Shown here: positions 30,863 to 41,762 of the stretch, one piece after another
Position numbering within the stretch: the first letter of the stretch is position 1
Layout of the letters: every line of letters starts with the position of its first letter
Assembly: GCA_013054445.1 (NCBI GenBank)
Contig: JAAMPI010000091.1
Coordinates: 1 to 64,000 of the forward strand
Origin: Cudoniella acicularis
Lineage: Eukaryota; Ascomycota; Leotiomycetes; Helotiales; Helotiaceae
Length of the DNA: 64,000 nucleotides
Reading direction: 5' to 3'
Notes under the pieces: generated by a model
What the model was told of the DNA's origin: nothing
Databases searched by the model: none
Seen by the model: only the letters and a program-made list of their open reading frames with translations
Program-made: the position numbers and the translations under genes

Positions 30863-32027
30863 TCAACAGGTATCCAACATACTACCCAAAGCACTCTTCT
30901 CCGCACTGGTAATAGTAAGGTCATACACCGTCTTAACCTTAACCCACATCTCCGCATATGTACACCAGAAACTTGCTGCAAGCCCTAGATTAGCTTGACT
31001 CCTTGAGATTCGTATATAAATAAAAACGTACTCAAGCTAGGCTTCCAGTCTTCAGGCCCACGTTCGCCTTTTGACTCGTTGACGGTACCTGTGATAGCAA
31101 CCAATTGCGGATTTGTCAAATCATTCGCAAAGGCCTGTCGCTGGGGCGTCGTCCAGGCGGCAGCGCCCGACTTCCACTATGATAATTTAAATATCAGCTC
31201 TTTGCGCTTTCGCGAGGTTGGATTAGGGCTCGAATCCAAACCCACCGCCGTCTAAAAGGTTTCTTCCAGAAGTTAATCATCCTTTCCACTAGGTTGTCCG
31301 TACAACAAAATCGTGATGAAGAACTTAAAAGTTATCAAATAACTACAAAGTTAAAAGAATACCGAGGAAGCCGGAATAGACGGAAATATAGATGATGTTG
31401 TGTACGGGGGGGGGGGTTTGAATAACGCCTCATAGTAGCATAGTGTTTATCCTTGAAGAATATTTTTTAGGTGAAGAGTATGAAGACGTTACAAGACACC
31501 CGAATGGTCAAAGACACGCCAAGAATATTCTGCCGTACTATACAGTAAGAAAAAGGAGAATACTAACAGCATTACTCAAAGGCACGAAATGGTCAATTTG
31601 AATATCACTAGCAGATGTCCACGTCACGCCATCATAAGGACTATACCAGCTCCCACTCGTACTGGCACATGCCGAGTTTGTTACGACATTGGTACCATCA
31701 CGAATAAGTACTTCATCGCGTGTATTGCATTTCCCTGAAATCTTGATCTGTCAAGAAAATAAGCACTGAATTTTTCTCTTGCGAAGGTGAGAGTTGAGAG
31801 GAGGAAACATCCTTCCCACTTGTTGAAGAGGGTCGTACCCAATGTGGGAAGAGAGCACGGCTGTAGCCAGTCTGAGGGCCCTGGGCAGCAACAGTAAGGC
31901 CTGCAAGCTCGCTTTTGGCGACTGAAGCAGTTGGAATTCCTGGCGGTGAAGGCTGTGGTGCGGGAGCCGGGAGGGCGAGGATGGCGGTAAAGAGCGAGGC
32001 AGTTATCAAAAGGAAGGTAGAATGCAT
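30863..32027 (-). CDS. Secreted HNH nuclease-like protein (DUF1524 family)
   Basis: Four exons, 31839-32027, 31568-31747, 31032-31176 and 30863-30975, join in frame to 208 residues. Residues 1-19 (MHSTFLLITASLFTAILAL) are a signal peptide, followed by a Pro/Ala-rich pro-region. The nuclease core has DIQIDHFVPLSNAWKSGA (DH = catalytic part of the HNH), FANDLTNPQLVAITGTVN, then SKGERGPEDWKP, the Asn/Lys/Trp signature of the family, and ends in SFWCTYAEMW...SMLDTC. Four cysteines (KCNT, SACA, WCTY, DTC) could form disulfides. Secreted nucleases of this kind are common in fungi; extracellular DNA or RNA cleavage is inference. Intron 2 is 391 bp, long for this window, and contains an 11-G run (31406-31416). 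The last acceptor (TTGCAG) was chosen by frame and homology. Confidence 0.85.
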
Positions 32028-33016
32028 GATTGATTTTGACCGAAGAATTTGCTGATTTGAGGGTATAGTGAAAACAAACTGTCTTTAGGACCTAGAAACC
32101 AAGAAATGAAAAGTTGCAGAATGACTAAATATATCACCCATGAGGCTATTTCTAAATACCCCTCATCATTTATCCAAATATCCAACCACCCATTATAATC
32201 TTCTCTACCGATAAGCAAACACATTTTAATCTCTTATCCAACATCACGACTATTGTGTTGTTTATTTGTCTTGGAGTAAGCTTGGCGTTCTGCTGAGCTT
32301 CCTTATGTGGTACTCGGTCCGAATTGATCTAGTTTTTCCACAGAAGTTTCCCTGATTCTTCTGCAGCATTGTGCTGAATTTCAATTGAGCCCACATCTCA
32401 AACACTTATCTTCGCAGGGCGGAATTCAGGGGAAAGATGCACGTGCTCCGACGCAGCTCTGTGAGCGAATCAAATAGCGCAGTACAGGCCGAATCTACCG
32501 GCAGGTTTCTTGGCTCAATGAAGACCTTCCTCTCTTAGATACTCCGGTACTGCACGAAATAAAGGAAAGATGGGGTATCGAGGCATAAATACTTGGCATT
32601 GTATATCTACCAATTGATAAAGCATGTGAATATTTAAGGTTCAGGAAAAAGCAACAAGTTTGCAAATATGTAGAGGATATATGTTGGCGCAAAAAAGCAG
32701 TGTTGAAAGTAGTGCTAGAAAAACATTGTACACTCTATAAAAAAAAGCATTACCGCACTGGGAGATAATATAACAAAAAGGGAGATGCAATTCGGCCTGT
32801 AATTGAAGCTGCAGTTTGGGGTGATTTGGTTGGAATGGAAATATCTCGTTCACGACTTTGTCACTAATGTATCTGAGCTCCTGATCTATGAACGCACTTG
32901 ATTCCATTAGTCCAATAGCAAGGAGGGTAAACTCCAGGCAATAGCTCAACACGAGCAGTGTGAAGATCGATTATTCGGCGAATTTTTGATGATCCGAAAC
33001 CATTCCAAAGCTGGCC
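32028..33016. other. Spacer between nuclease and F-box-like genes
   Basis: No supported gene. A minus-strand open frame at 32641-32952 has hydrophobic stretches but no start context, motif or partner exon that I could join. Confidence 0.35.
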
Positions 33017-33934
33017 TCAATAATACTCCCTATCATCGCGAACAAAGTTCCATTCAATCCAGACCTAACAATGTCAGCAAAAGCCATCACTGGAGAAGGT
33101 GGAGAATCCTGAAAAACTGACATCTGGCTTTTTACCACTATATTCCTTCGCCAACAAGTCGATATTGTGCTCAGCAGTCTTGCGCTCTTCTTTAATCTCC
33201 TCGGCATCCTCCTCCTCATCAGTGTCGATCTCATAATCCATTAATTCGAAGCACAAACTGACTCCCTGCCTTGCTAAAAGGAAAAATCCTAGTAGCGGCA
33301 GCCAGTTACTGCAAGCGAGACATGAAGGCGTAACCTTAAGAGTAACCTCCTTGAGCTTCTTATAATCTTTCAAGACGCTTGCAAGTCTGAGAAGTTGCTC
33401 CTCGCCACGAAAATCAACCTCCCAATCTGTTGGCGTGACATTCAAAACCACCTTGTTGGCTCCTTTGCACAATGGCGCTGTTCGAAGCAATGTTTGATAG
33501 GCGGCTTCTGCTTTCTTTTCTCGTCGGCGAGAGGACTCATCGACGTAAACCTTGATCTCCATGAAGCTCTCTGCCGAGATGACTGGGAGTGCCTCAAGAA
33601 ATATTTTCTTGCAGACGAGAATCAGATAGAAGTGCTCGACATTTTTCCAGCGGATCCCACCGCGATTTTTTCCATCTCCGTGAACGAGGAAGTCGGGGAT
33701 GTTGTAAATTGCATCACGCGATCGGGACATGACGAAGGTGAATGCATAGATTTTGTTTCGAATCTCTGGCGGGAGATCCAAGAATGGGAAGTAAGACTTC
33801 TTTTCTGGAGTAACAGGGATATTGAGAGAGTTCAAGTTTGAGGTGATTTCCGATACTGGTTCCGCTTGACTTGCTGGAGACGCATATGGCGCACCGTTCA
33901 CGCCAGGATCAAGATTGGGACTGGGACTCGCCAT
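33017..33934 (-). CDS. F-box-like (2EXR-type) fungal protein
   Basis: 286 residues from exons 33122-33934 and 33017-33064. The region FPFLDLPPEIRNKIYAFTF (residue ~50) is the LPPEIR motif of fungal F-box/2EXR proteins, whose usual role is protein-protein contact, sometimes in SCF ubiquitin ligases. The middle (CKKIFLEALPVISAESFM) fits that family. A Glu/Asp-rich, charged segment lies near residue 240. I prefer the spliced C-terminus: a 57 bp intron with donor GTCAGT, branch GCTGAC and acceptor TTAG gives DVWIEWNFVRDDREYY. If the intron is retained, the protein ends in a Ser/Phe-rich tail at 33074. The start is ATG 33934. No specific function can be given. Confidence 0.7.
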
Positions 33935-34915
33935 CACTCGCGAGTTGAGAGGGTACCGAAGGGTTGTTGGGGGAGAGACTAAACCCGTGAATGATATCGA
34001 GTGGTTTTATGAAATTAGATGTGACGATATCCTCGACGTCAATTTCGGGTCTACTTTATTCTTTTGATCACGTGAGAGCGTGATCCACTTTTCCCTCTGT
34101 GTAACCTCGGACTGGAGCAATTGAATTTTGGGGACGATGGCCTCTAAAATATTAGGAAGTCGAGCTAAGAAGATAGTAGTCCAAGCAAGAATCGCTTAAG
34201 CTGTGGTCAGTCCACACACAACTTGCTTATACGGATGGAACATAGAACTACTATCCTGGAAAGATTGTGGATAAAACAAAGAGAGATACCAACTCTGAAG
34301 AGAAAGCACCAGGAAACTCGAAGAGAAGATCCGCCGTAGAATCCTTGCTTAGCATCCTAGCAGAGTTGCAAAATTCCGAATCTGGTTGTCTCCGATAGAG
34401 TACCCGGGGGTGTGTAAGGGTATTAGGTTAACACGAAAACTCAATAACTAAGTTTTTACTGAACCTTTTTGACCAATACTTTAAGATCGCGCTATCTCTA
34501 CTCGTTAAACAATTTTACTTCATTTACTATAGAGGTGAATATGGAGGCGCATCATTATTGGTCGGCTGCTGAGCTTTCCGCAGTATATCCCTAACCCCGG
34601 AGAACACAAAACGACATCTTGACTTCGCTCTGCAATATTTCCACCTAGTATAATACAGGACCTTTTGTATTTTGCGTCCACTCACGAGTCCGCAGTTGTT
34701 TCCATGATTTTCTCAAAACCACACCGCCAAAGCCAGCCCAACGCCATAAAATCATCTACCACCAACCACATTGCCTGCTCCAATCTATGTGCCATATGTA
34801 CAGCCGGTCCCATCTACATTCGTCTTCCATTATTGTCGTCATACGCGTCCCGCCCGCCCGTTTTCAATAATTGCTTACACCCCACCGCCTGCCAACACGA
34901 TAAATATTAGCGCTT
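33935..34915. other. Spacer, no gene seen
   Basis: This region holds the promoter of the F-box-like gene and the 3' flank of the small membrane protein gene. No motif or exon could be supported. Confidence 0.4.
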
Positions 34916-35256
34916 TTAATCAAAACCCTTGGATAAATTGAGGTTGAAGACGCCAAAAATTGAGGTCGGAGACTTGCCGCTTCGTTCTCCAGGCTGGACA
35001 TTGTAATTTGTCTTTGAGCTAGCCTGCTTGGCAGCTTCACTCCTCTGCATTACCGCCCTCCATTTCAAGCCGATGAAGAAAGCGCTTCCAACCAAGAATG
35101 TGCCAATGAGGAGAGGCGTTCGTTGACGACTGTATCATACAATTGAGGTTAGCATTGCTTTGCGGTGGCTGCTCCATAATGAACAATCGCGGAAGGGGGA
35201 GCGTTGAAAACGTACGAGAACGTGATTCGAGATTGTGCCATGGAGGATTGAGCCAT
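34916..35256 (-). CDS. Small single-pass membrane protein, unknown function
   Basis: 84 residues from two exons, 35216-35256 and 34916-35129, with an 86 bp intron (donor GTACGT, acceptor ATACAG, CTAAC inside). The start MAQSSMAQSRITFSRQRTP is basic and acid-free, as in mitochondrial or signal-anchor starts. One membrane helix follows (LLIGTFLVGSAFFIGLKW), and then a soluble tail ending NLNLSKGFD. It is too short for standard gene finding because the first exon is only 41 bases. I do not recognise the family. The coherent splice and membrane helix support a real gene; a mitochondrial inner-membrane location is a guess. Confidence 0.6.
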
Positions 35257-35916
35257 GATGTCTCTTGGAAGATTCAATGACAGTCAGGACGCTCGAATCT
35301 GAGGTCACCGAAGAGGAGGTGCGTGAATTGAAAGGAATAATTCCTAGCATAAAATCGTGTTGTAGAGGCTTGAGGAGGTAATGAGGAGACCACGCGAGCT
35401 AGTAGTACCTTCCCGAAGGGCAAGCGGGGTTTGTGGGGAAACATATCCATGGCTCGGTCGATCCTGCGTATTTCATGGAATCATAATGTTTAAGGAATGG
35501 AGTTTACAATTTGATCAAAGTGGTTTCATCTCACTAATTCTAACATAAATTTTCCCCACGTTTCTAGAGCTCCGAAATATTTGGCTGTCGATGGTGAAGC
35601 TACCTAAAGTAGCTAGAACAAAACAAGGGCACGGACCATGGTTCCCCAAATAGGGTGACCACGCTAGGATTTCAGATGCTTGTAATCCAATTCATAACCA
35701 AAAGCAAGGGAGTATTTAATTTGTTATGTGTTGATAAGCTTCTATGGGATTCTAAAATTCGTAAACGAATGTGACAAGTCGCCTCAAGACGAACCAACAT
35801 CTTGACCAACTCCAGCTTCGCAGCCTTCCTTGTGACACTGTCCCACAACTTCGCCATAGGCACAACCCATCTGATATAGAGCATCTGCCGGCAGTCGCAG
35901 CAGATATGTCACATTC
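35257..35916. other. Spacer, no gene seen
   Basis: AT-rich interval between the small membrane protein gene and the transporter, both on the minus strand. Open frames here have no recognisable features. Confidence 0.4.
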
Positions 35917-37749
35917 TTAACTTGTTAAGGACCCGGGCTCATCAGCTCCCGCCTCCTCGACTGGCTGTTTTTGCAGCCTCCCCAACATCCAGAGGCCACC
36001 AAACCCAAGGGCCAGAGACGCAACGCTGCCCAAAAATGGTATTCTCAGTCTCCAATATCTTTCCGATTCCACGGCTCCTGCAAAAGCGGTACTCCATATC
36101 GCATTTCCAAGCATATACCCAATCGACTCTACTATCCCAATCCCCATGTACAATCTTTCCACTTCTTCTTTTGACCCCATCTGTCCTGTCAAAAATACTC
36201 TCAGCGAGTCAAACATTCCAGCTCCCAAGGTGAATATCATGAGAGCGATAATGAAGCACGGGATATTTGGGGCAAATCCCATACAGAGGATTCCTAGAGA
36301 CCGCGCGACGAGAGAAAGCTTGGTGACGATAAGGTCAACATTGGAGGAGAAGTAGGGCTTGAGAAAGCGACTTCTAAGCATTGGGAGGGACAGGAGAACG
36401 GTGCCAGACAAAACGGTTTCGAGAGCAGCTAGGCTATTGACATTTGCGAAAGTGTAGCGGAAGGTATATGCGGCCCACTTCAGCAAATTAGCACTCCAAG
36501 CTTTCGAGGGTTAGACAGTGGATAGAATGAATCTATCTATCTAATCTTGTGGAAAATGCATTCAGGAGCAAAGAGTAAAGAAGTTGGGCGCTTACTTGCG
36601 AGAAGAGAACGCGGATGCCTGCACTAAAATTGAGAAGTAGGACGGAAAATATGATGGCGCTGATGAGTGATGCAGAGCAGGAGAAAGAACACATCCACCG
36701 AAGAGATTCGAGAATACGTGTGAAGTAAATTTCCAAATATGGACGAATTTCGAGGGTTTTGGGCGATTGTAGTAAGGATGTTGATTTTGGCTTTAGTAGT
36801 GACGTGCATTCCGTAACATCAGTGAGCGTAGCTGTCGAATAATCTGAACTCGCTGAGGATGGCGTTGGAAAAGATTCATCAGGACGTGATTTTGGCTCTC
36901 CTGATTCTGGGAGCAGCAACGCTGCCGGAATAGCTAATACCAAGGAGAAAACTCCAATCATGCAAAGTAGCCATACCTGGGTCCGCAGTAGGTAGGAGCT
37001 GAGTGACATTGCAAGAAATGACATTAACCATTGTAAAGCGTTGAATTTGTTCAAAACGCCACTCCTAAGTTCAACGTGAGCGTGTGAATTGAAGGGAATC
37101 TTACAGGGAAACGTTAGTGACATACAGTTCGTCTGGTGGGACGTTCTCTGCAATATAACTGTATAACAGGGAGAACATAATTATGGAGCCGCCACCCAGC
37201 GCACCGAATAATGGCTTCAAATAAATCCAGCGAATGTCGAAAACGTCATGGAAGTAGCCTACGGGGTTATGATCCTTTCAGTTTTCTAAGGACTGGGCTC
37301 AACTCACAAACCGATGTAAAATAGAGCCCTGCACATGCGAAATTGATGGTATTCAAGAATATAATAGTCTTTTTGCCCAGAAGACTTGTGACGAAGCTAT
37401 ATGGCCCGGTGAAAAAAAAGTGCTAAATATGTGTCAGCTTTTGTATCGATCCGATCACATCCAACTTACGTGGAAGGAATATGAGAAAGCTAAAAACCCC
37501 ATGTATTCTGGCAACCTGAGCTTGAATCTCTGGGGCTTTGCAAAGATTTTCGTCCATCATGACCTGTATTGGCGAGCCTAAGGCACCATACATGCTATGA
37601 TACTCTCGGCAAACAGCTTGTTCTATCAGATACACATCGGTACTGTTTAAACATTCTGCTCCGAAGCTTCCAAATGTATAGATAAGAGCTGCAGGAAGCA
37701 ATACCATCTTTGCTCGTGGTAAAGCATCTCTGTATTTTCTCCAAAGCAT
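35917..37749 (-). CDS. MFS transporter with two frame breaks (possible pseudogene)
   Basis: A 12-helix-type major facilitator protein split over exons 37470-37749, 37308-37422, 37126-37258, 36596-37064 and 35917-36500. Hydrophobic segments run through all exons (e.g. LPAALIYTFGSFG, LQWLMSFLAMSLSSYLL, FIIALMIFTLGAGMF), with a long polar loop around 36780-36900. The frame does not survive twice. After intron 1 an A8 run (37412-37419, T8 in the coding strand) puts the reading one base out; seven would restore FFTGPYSF. At intron 4 the best sites (GTAAGC, GAAAG with CTAAC branch) join phase 0 to phase 1. Both could be assembly indels, or the gene may be decaying. The substrate is unknown. Confidence 0.6.
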
Positions 37750-38649
37750 TTTGGCAGGTAGGAGTTTGAGCCAAGCAAGTGTTGTTTGATAATAGGCTTC
37801 AGGTATACATATGAAGGTAAACTATTTCATAGTAGAGAAGCACAATAAAGTCGGAAATTTAAAGCAGAAACAAGCAGTAGAACTATGTACCAAAAATGCA
37901 GACACGAGGTAGCACCAGATAAGGAGCGATCTTGTGATACAACATCAGTTTCAACGGCTCGGGTGCCGCCAGCCTGGCAGCACAGGAAAGATGGTTTGTG
38001 ACTGCAAACATCCGGGATCTTATGCCTGATTCCGTCTGATGGCGTGGACCACATGATTGTTTTTCCACTTAGATCTTGTCATTGGGATGCGCTGGCGTTT
38101 GACAATAGGATTTATAAGCTCTAAAAAACAGCAGAAGTATATCAGCGCCGCTGTACGTTCCACGGCGTCGTGCTCACAGTCAACGGCCAGAACATCGAAG
38201 TTTTATATCAGACGCCAATCACTCAAACCGAAAGTTGTTATACTTAGAATCTGACAGAAAGTCAGCCGCGTTATTATTGATATTCCGAGACCCTGGGAAT
38301 CGATAATGCTGTGGAACATAAGTTGATGAATCATTGGGATATCTTATGGAGCCGCAACCGAGAATAACATCCCAGCAACCGACCGAATGACCAAGGGAAA
38401 AGTTGGAGTGCCTTATCACACTTTGGTAGAGAAAAGGAATACAATATCAAGGAATGGATCAGATACCTCGACTGCTGACTCTCGAACATACTCCTACATT
38501 TAACCACGCTGAACCTAAAACCCAGATTTTGGTATCTTGCGATTTCTCCGTGTAGCCTGACCTTCTAGCAGAAATTTTTGCAGACCAACCTGAACGCCAT
38601 TCTCCCACCCAATCTGCTGTCGGAATCTCAAGGCAACAGTAAGCCACAT
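37750..38649. other. Spacer upstream of the transporter
   Basis: No gene seen. It contains the transporter promoter on one side and the ESA1 3' flank on the other. Confidence 0.4.
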
Positions 38650-40345
38650 CTACCAGCCCCAGGTCCGAGTGCTTGCAGTGAAAACCGGCGGTTTCCATTG
38701 TATTCTCGCCGGCTCAATTACCCTCTTTGGCTTGCTCTTCTGTTTCTCCTTGAGTGCTTCATGCTTTTTGATCAAATGCGTCGGTAGCACTATCTTGTGT
38801 TCGCCCTTGTGGTAGACTTGCATCTTAAGTGCTTGTAGTGTGCTTTCAACGTCTTGCGAGGTCATAGCCAAATGTGCAGCTAACGCCTCAATACTACACC
38901 TCTCATCGCGCTCGTTATATTCCAGAAGAATTTCCACCAGATTTTCGGTCCAGTATTGTCGATAGGATAGAAGGCCCAAGTCGGATAAAGGTTTCTCGGG
39001 TGAGCCAAGTTTTCCTTCAATTTTTGACAATTCGTACGAGAACTGAATAAGGAGTCGGCCGTACCCTTTGCGTTGAAATTGCGGTAAGGTTAAGATACAG
39101 GCAACATTATAACCGTCCGCACTTTCTTTCTCCTTCGAGAAGTATCCGACTAGGTGACATCCTTTCTGGTCCCTGGTTGTCATGACATAGAACAGAAAGG
39201 GGTCAACATCGTAATATAATGTCTTGTGATCGAGGAACATTTTTGAGAGTAGGCACAGGTTTCGACACCAGGTTCTCTGCCGTCGTCCGTCAATCTCGAA
39301 GAATGAGACATAGTCATCTCGGTATATCTCATTGCCAGGAGGATGTTGTAATGTGCATTTTTGTCGATGTCTTGTGAATGACTTAATATCGCCATAGTAG
39401 CACAAGCAGAATTCGCAAATGTACATCAAATCTTCTTGCGTAAAGACTTCTGGGTAAGGCGAGAAATACCAAGGGTAGAGATCGAATTTGCCAAACTGCA
39501 CTTTGGAAATGTTTCGAATACGTGATATCTCTGCTTGGTTCTGCGTCATTGAGCCTCCCGTCCTGAGCTTCTCTATCTCTTCCTCGCGACTGAAGTGTTC
39601 CGAAGATTCGGCTTTGGTAGCAACAGCCTCTGACACCGCTTCGTCAACATCCATAGCGTCGTCATCGTCTGCTCCTGGTGTTCCATCAAGATCCAAAGCC
39701 AGTGTCAACTTCTCGTCTTCATCAGCGCTTGGAGTAGCTTTCTGGGACTCGACAAACTCAGTCCAGGGATGTGGTGTCCCTCCTTCTGAGGCTACTGATG
39801 CTTCTCTTGTGGCAGCGGGTCGCTTTTGTGCTTTCTTCGTTGTAGTGGTCTTTTTTAGCCACTGGAGCAGCAGCTTTCTTCGCCTCCTTTGGCTTTTCTG
39901 GACTGGGCCATTCTACATCTTGTTGGAAGTCGATGCGAGCAGCAGGCACCCACTCATCCAAACGCTTATTAAAATTGTCGAAGTTGCAGTAAAACTGTCG
40001 GCCGCTTTTCGTCTCTTTAATACTCAGGATCTCTGCTCGCCTTGGTCGCCCGTCCTATGTATGACGATTAGCACTGTTCATGCGGGCAATGCATTGAAAT
40101 GGCCTTTCCAGAAGCCCAGGTAACAGACTTTCAACCGTGGTGAGTGGGAAAAGGGCAGGGTTGGGGCAACTCACTTTCTCGACCATAGCCAAGCATCCTA
40201 TCCTGAAAGGAACATCAGTGTCGCAATATTTAGAATACAAGATCGCGAAACGTGCTCACCTTAAGGTATCAACAGTCGCTCTACCCTTCTGCTTTGGCGC
40301 AGGAGAGCCAGTAGAAGCATCCTGGTTCTTGGTGTCTCCTCCCAT
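38650..40345 (-). CDS. ESA1: MYST histone acetyltransferase Esa1 (NuA4 catalytic subunit)
   Basis: It acetylates histone H4 and H2A in the nucleus as the catalytic subunit of NuA4. Exons 40260-40345, 40175-40202 and 38650-40054; the expected product is 505 residues. The tudor-knot/chromo-barrel ([20 protein letters not shown]...RLDEWVP) is split by intron 2. The MYST domain has a C2HC finger ([20 protein letters not shown]), [15 protein letters not shown], the catalytic-Cys segment [20 protein letters not shown] with the acetyl-CoA loop, and [13 protein letters not shown]. In the Lys/Ala-rich linker a T6 run at 39851-39856 (A6 in the coding strand) shifts the frame; five would restore a continuous protein. 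The gene should be essential, so an assembly error is the simplest reading. It is divergent from REX4. Confidence 0.93.
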
Positions 40346-40564
40346 GATGAAAATCGCGACTTTCTCGATGGAAATAATTGTTGTAATAGTTGATCTCGTA
40401 ACTTCAGTTGCTGATTTTGGAGGGGCAAACACAAGCTGGGGGCGGCCGCTAGCGTAACATTCCCGCCCAAGTCCATGGAAAATATTCCGCAGAAAAACCG
40501 AGGCCGACCTCTCTTCAACACGATTTGCAGAGTCCAGGTTTGCAGCAGACTCGACCTTCACGAA
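40346..40564. promoter_or_regulatory. Bidirectional promoter ESA1/REX4
   Basis: Only 219 bp separate the two start codons, so both genes must share or overlap promoters. It contains a GC-rich GCGGCCGCTAGCG at about 40442. No TATA box is evident. Arrangement is seen; co-regulation is inference. Confidence 0.6.
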
Positions 40565-41536
40565 ATGGCCCCTGAATTTTCCAGCAATTGGAAAAAACTA
40601 CAGGCAACATTGAAGCAGGAATCCAAATCCAGCGCTGATCGGAAGCGAAAAGTTGCACCTTCGGAAAGGACCCAAAATTCCATCTCAAAACGAAGAAGGC
40701 TGGAGGGCGGGCTAGTGAAGACTCCCACCAGTCCTTTACAACGAGGAACGAAGAAAATCAAAATGGGCAGTGGGAGCAGCTCCGAGAATGTGGAGGTCAC
40801 GGAACCTGCACCCTCGGCATCTCTAGCTTTATGGGCGGAGGACAACGACATATCTGCCAGAGACCTCGCGGATGCATATGGAGGAGACTTGACGGATATC
40901 ACCATCCAGGGTGCCAAAGCAGACAAAATCAACAAGGGACTATCGGAAGACGTCGAAATTGGAAAATACGTCGGAATCGATTGTGAGATGGTAGGGGTTG
41001 GCGGAGAGGAGGATCGGTCAGTCCTGGCTCGGGTCAGCGTTGTCAACTTCCATGGAACACAAGTATACGATTCTTTCGTGCGGCCAAAAGAATTCGTCAC
41101 CGATTGGCGGACTCATGTCAGTGGTGTAGCACCGAAGCACATGACCGCCGCTAGAGAATTCGAAGAAGTTCAGGAGACTATTGCAACAATATTGAAAGAC
41201 AGAGTTATTGTCGGTCATGCTGTCAGGAATGATCTCGATGCAATGATGCTAGGCCACCCTAAGCGAGATATTCGGGATACGTCCAAGTTCTCAGGATTCA
41301 GGAAATACAGTGCTGGAAAGACTCCTAGCCTGAAGAAGCTAGCCAAGGAAGTCCTTGGTGTGGAAATACAAGGTGGTGAACATTCTAGTATCGAGGATGC
41401 ACGTGCTGCCATGCTTCTGTTTCGACGGCGTAAGTCTGCATTCGATATCGAAAATGCACAACGCTTCCCGGTTCGAACTAATGGAGGAGGCTCTAAATCA
41501 ACCCCGAAGAAGAAAAAGAAAAAGAACAAGCGTTAA
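40565..41536 (+). CDS. REX4: RNA exonuclease 4 (DEDDh family)
   Basis: A nuclear 3'-5' exonuclease involved in rRNA processing. Intronless, 323 residues. The Lys/Arg-rich N-terminus carries nuclear-localisation-like stretches (RKRKVAP, SKRRRLEGG). The exonuclease fold begins near residue 138 with GKYVGIDCEMVGVGGEED (Exo I, Asp/Glu), then VGHAVRNDLDAMMLGHP (Exo II) and GGEHSSIEDARAAMLLFRR (Exo III with the DEDDh His). The C-terminus is a basic PKKKKKKNKR tail. ATG 40565 (MAPEFSSNWKKLQATLK) matches the family start; an in-frame ATG at 40475 lies in the shared promoter. The length fits the family (yeast 289). Confidence 0.92.
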   Translation: MAPEFSSNWKKLQATLKQESKSSADRKRKVAPSERTQNSISKRRRLEGGLVKTPTSPLQRGTKKIKMGSGSSSENVEVTEPAPSASLALWAEDNDISARDLADAYGGDLTDITIQGAKADKINKGLSEDVEIGKYVGIDCEMVGVGGEEDRSVLARVSVVNFHGTQVYDSFVRPKEFVTDWRTHVSGVAPKHMTAAREFEEVQETIATILKDRVIVGHAVRNDLDAMMLGHPKRDIRDTSKFSGFRKYSAGKTPSLKKLAKEVLGVEIQGGEHSSIEDARAAMLLFRRRKSAFDIENAQRFPVRTNGGGSKSTPKKKKKKNKR

Positions 41537-41762
41537 ACCATATTTATGAAGAAAATTGGTCACCAGATGCACGGCATACAATCTCAGCGGATTGTAATCG
41601 TTCAAGTACAATTCTCGAGAAAGTCGAATTATGGCCCTCGTCTCTCATCTTCTCCTCTATATGGTCTAAACTGTCTTTTCGATAATGGACGCCGATACGT
41701 GGTGTAACGCTCATCGATCATTCATGTTCCTCCGAACTCCGACGCTCAAATCAAACCACATA

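Noticed and set aside
31320..31360. Short similarity between the nuclease intron and the inside of the MITE (AAAGTTAT-AAATAACTA).
   Set aside because: Only about 20 imperfect, AT-rich bases and no terminal repeats; not enough to call a second element.
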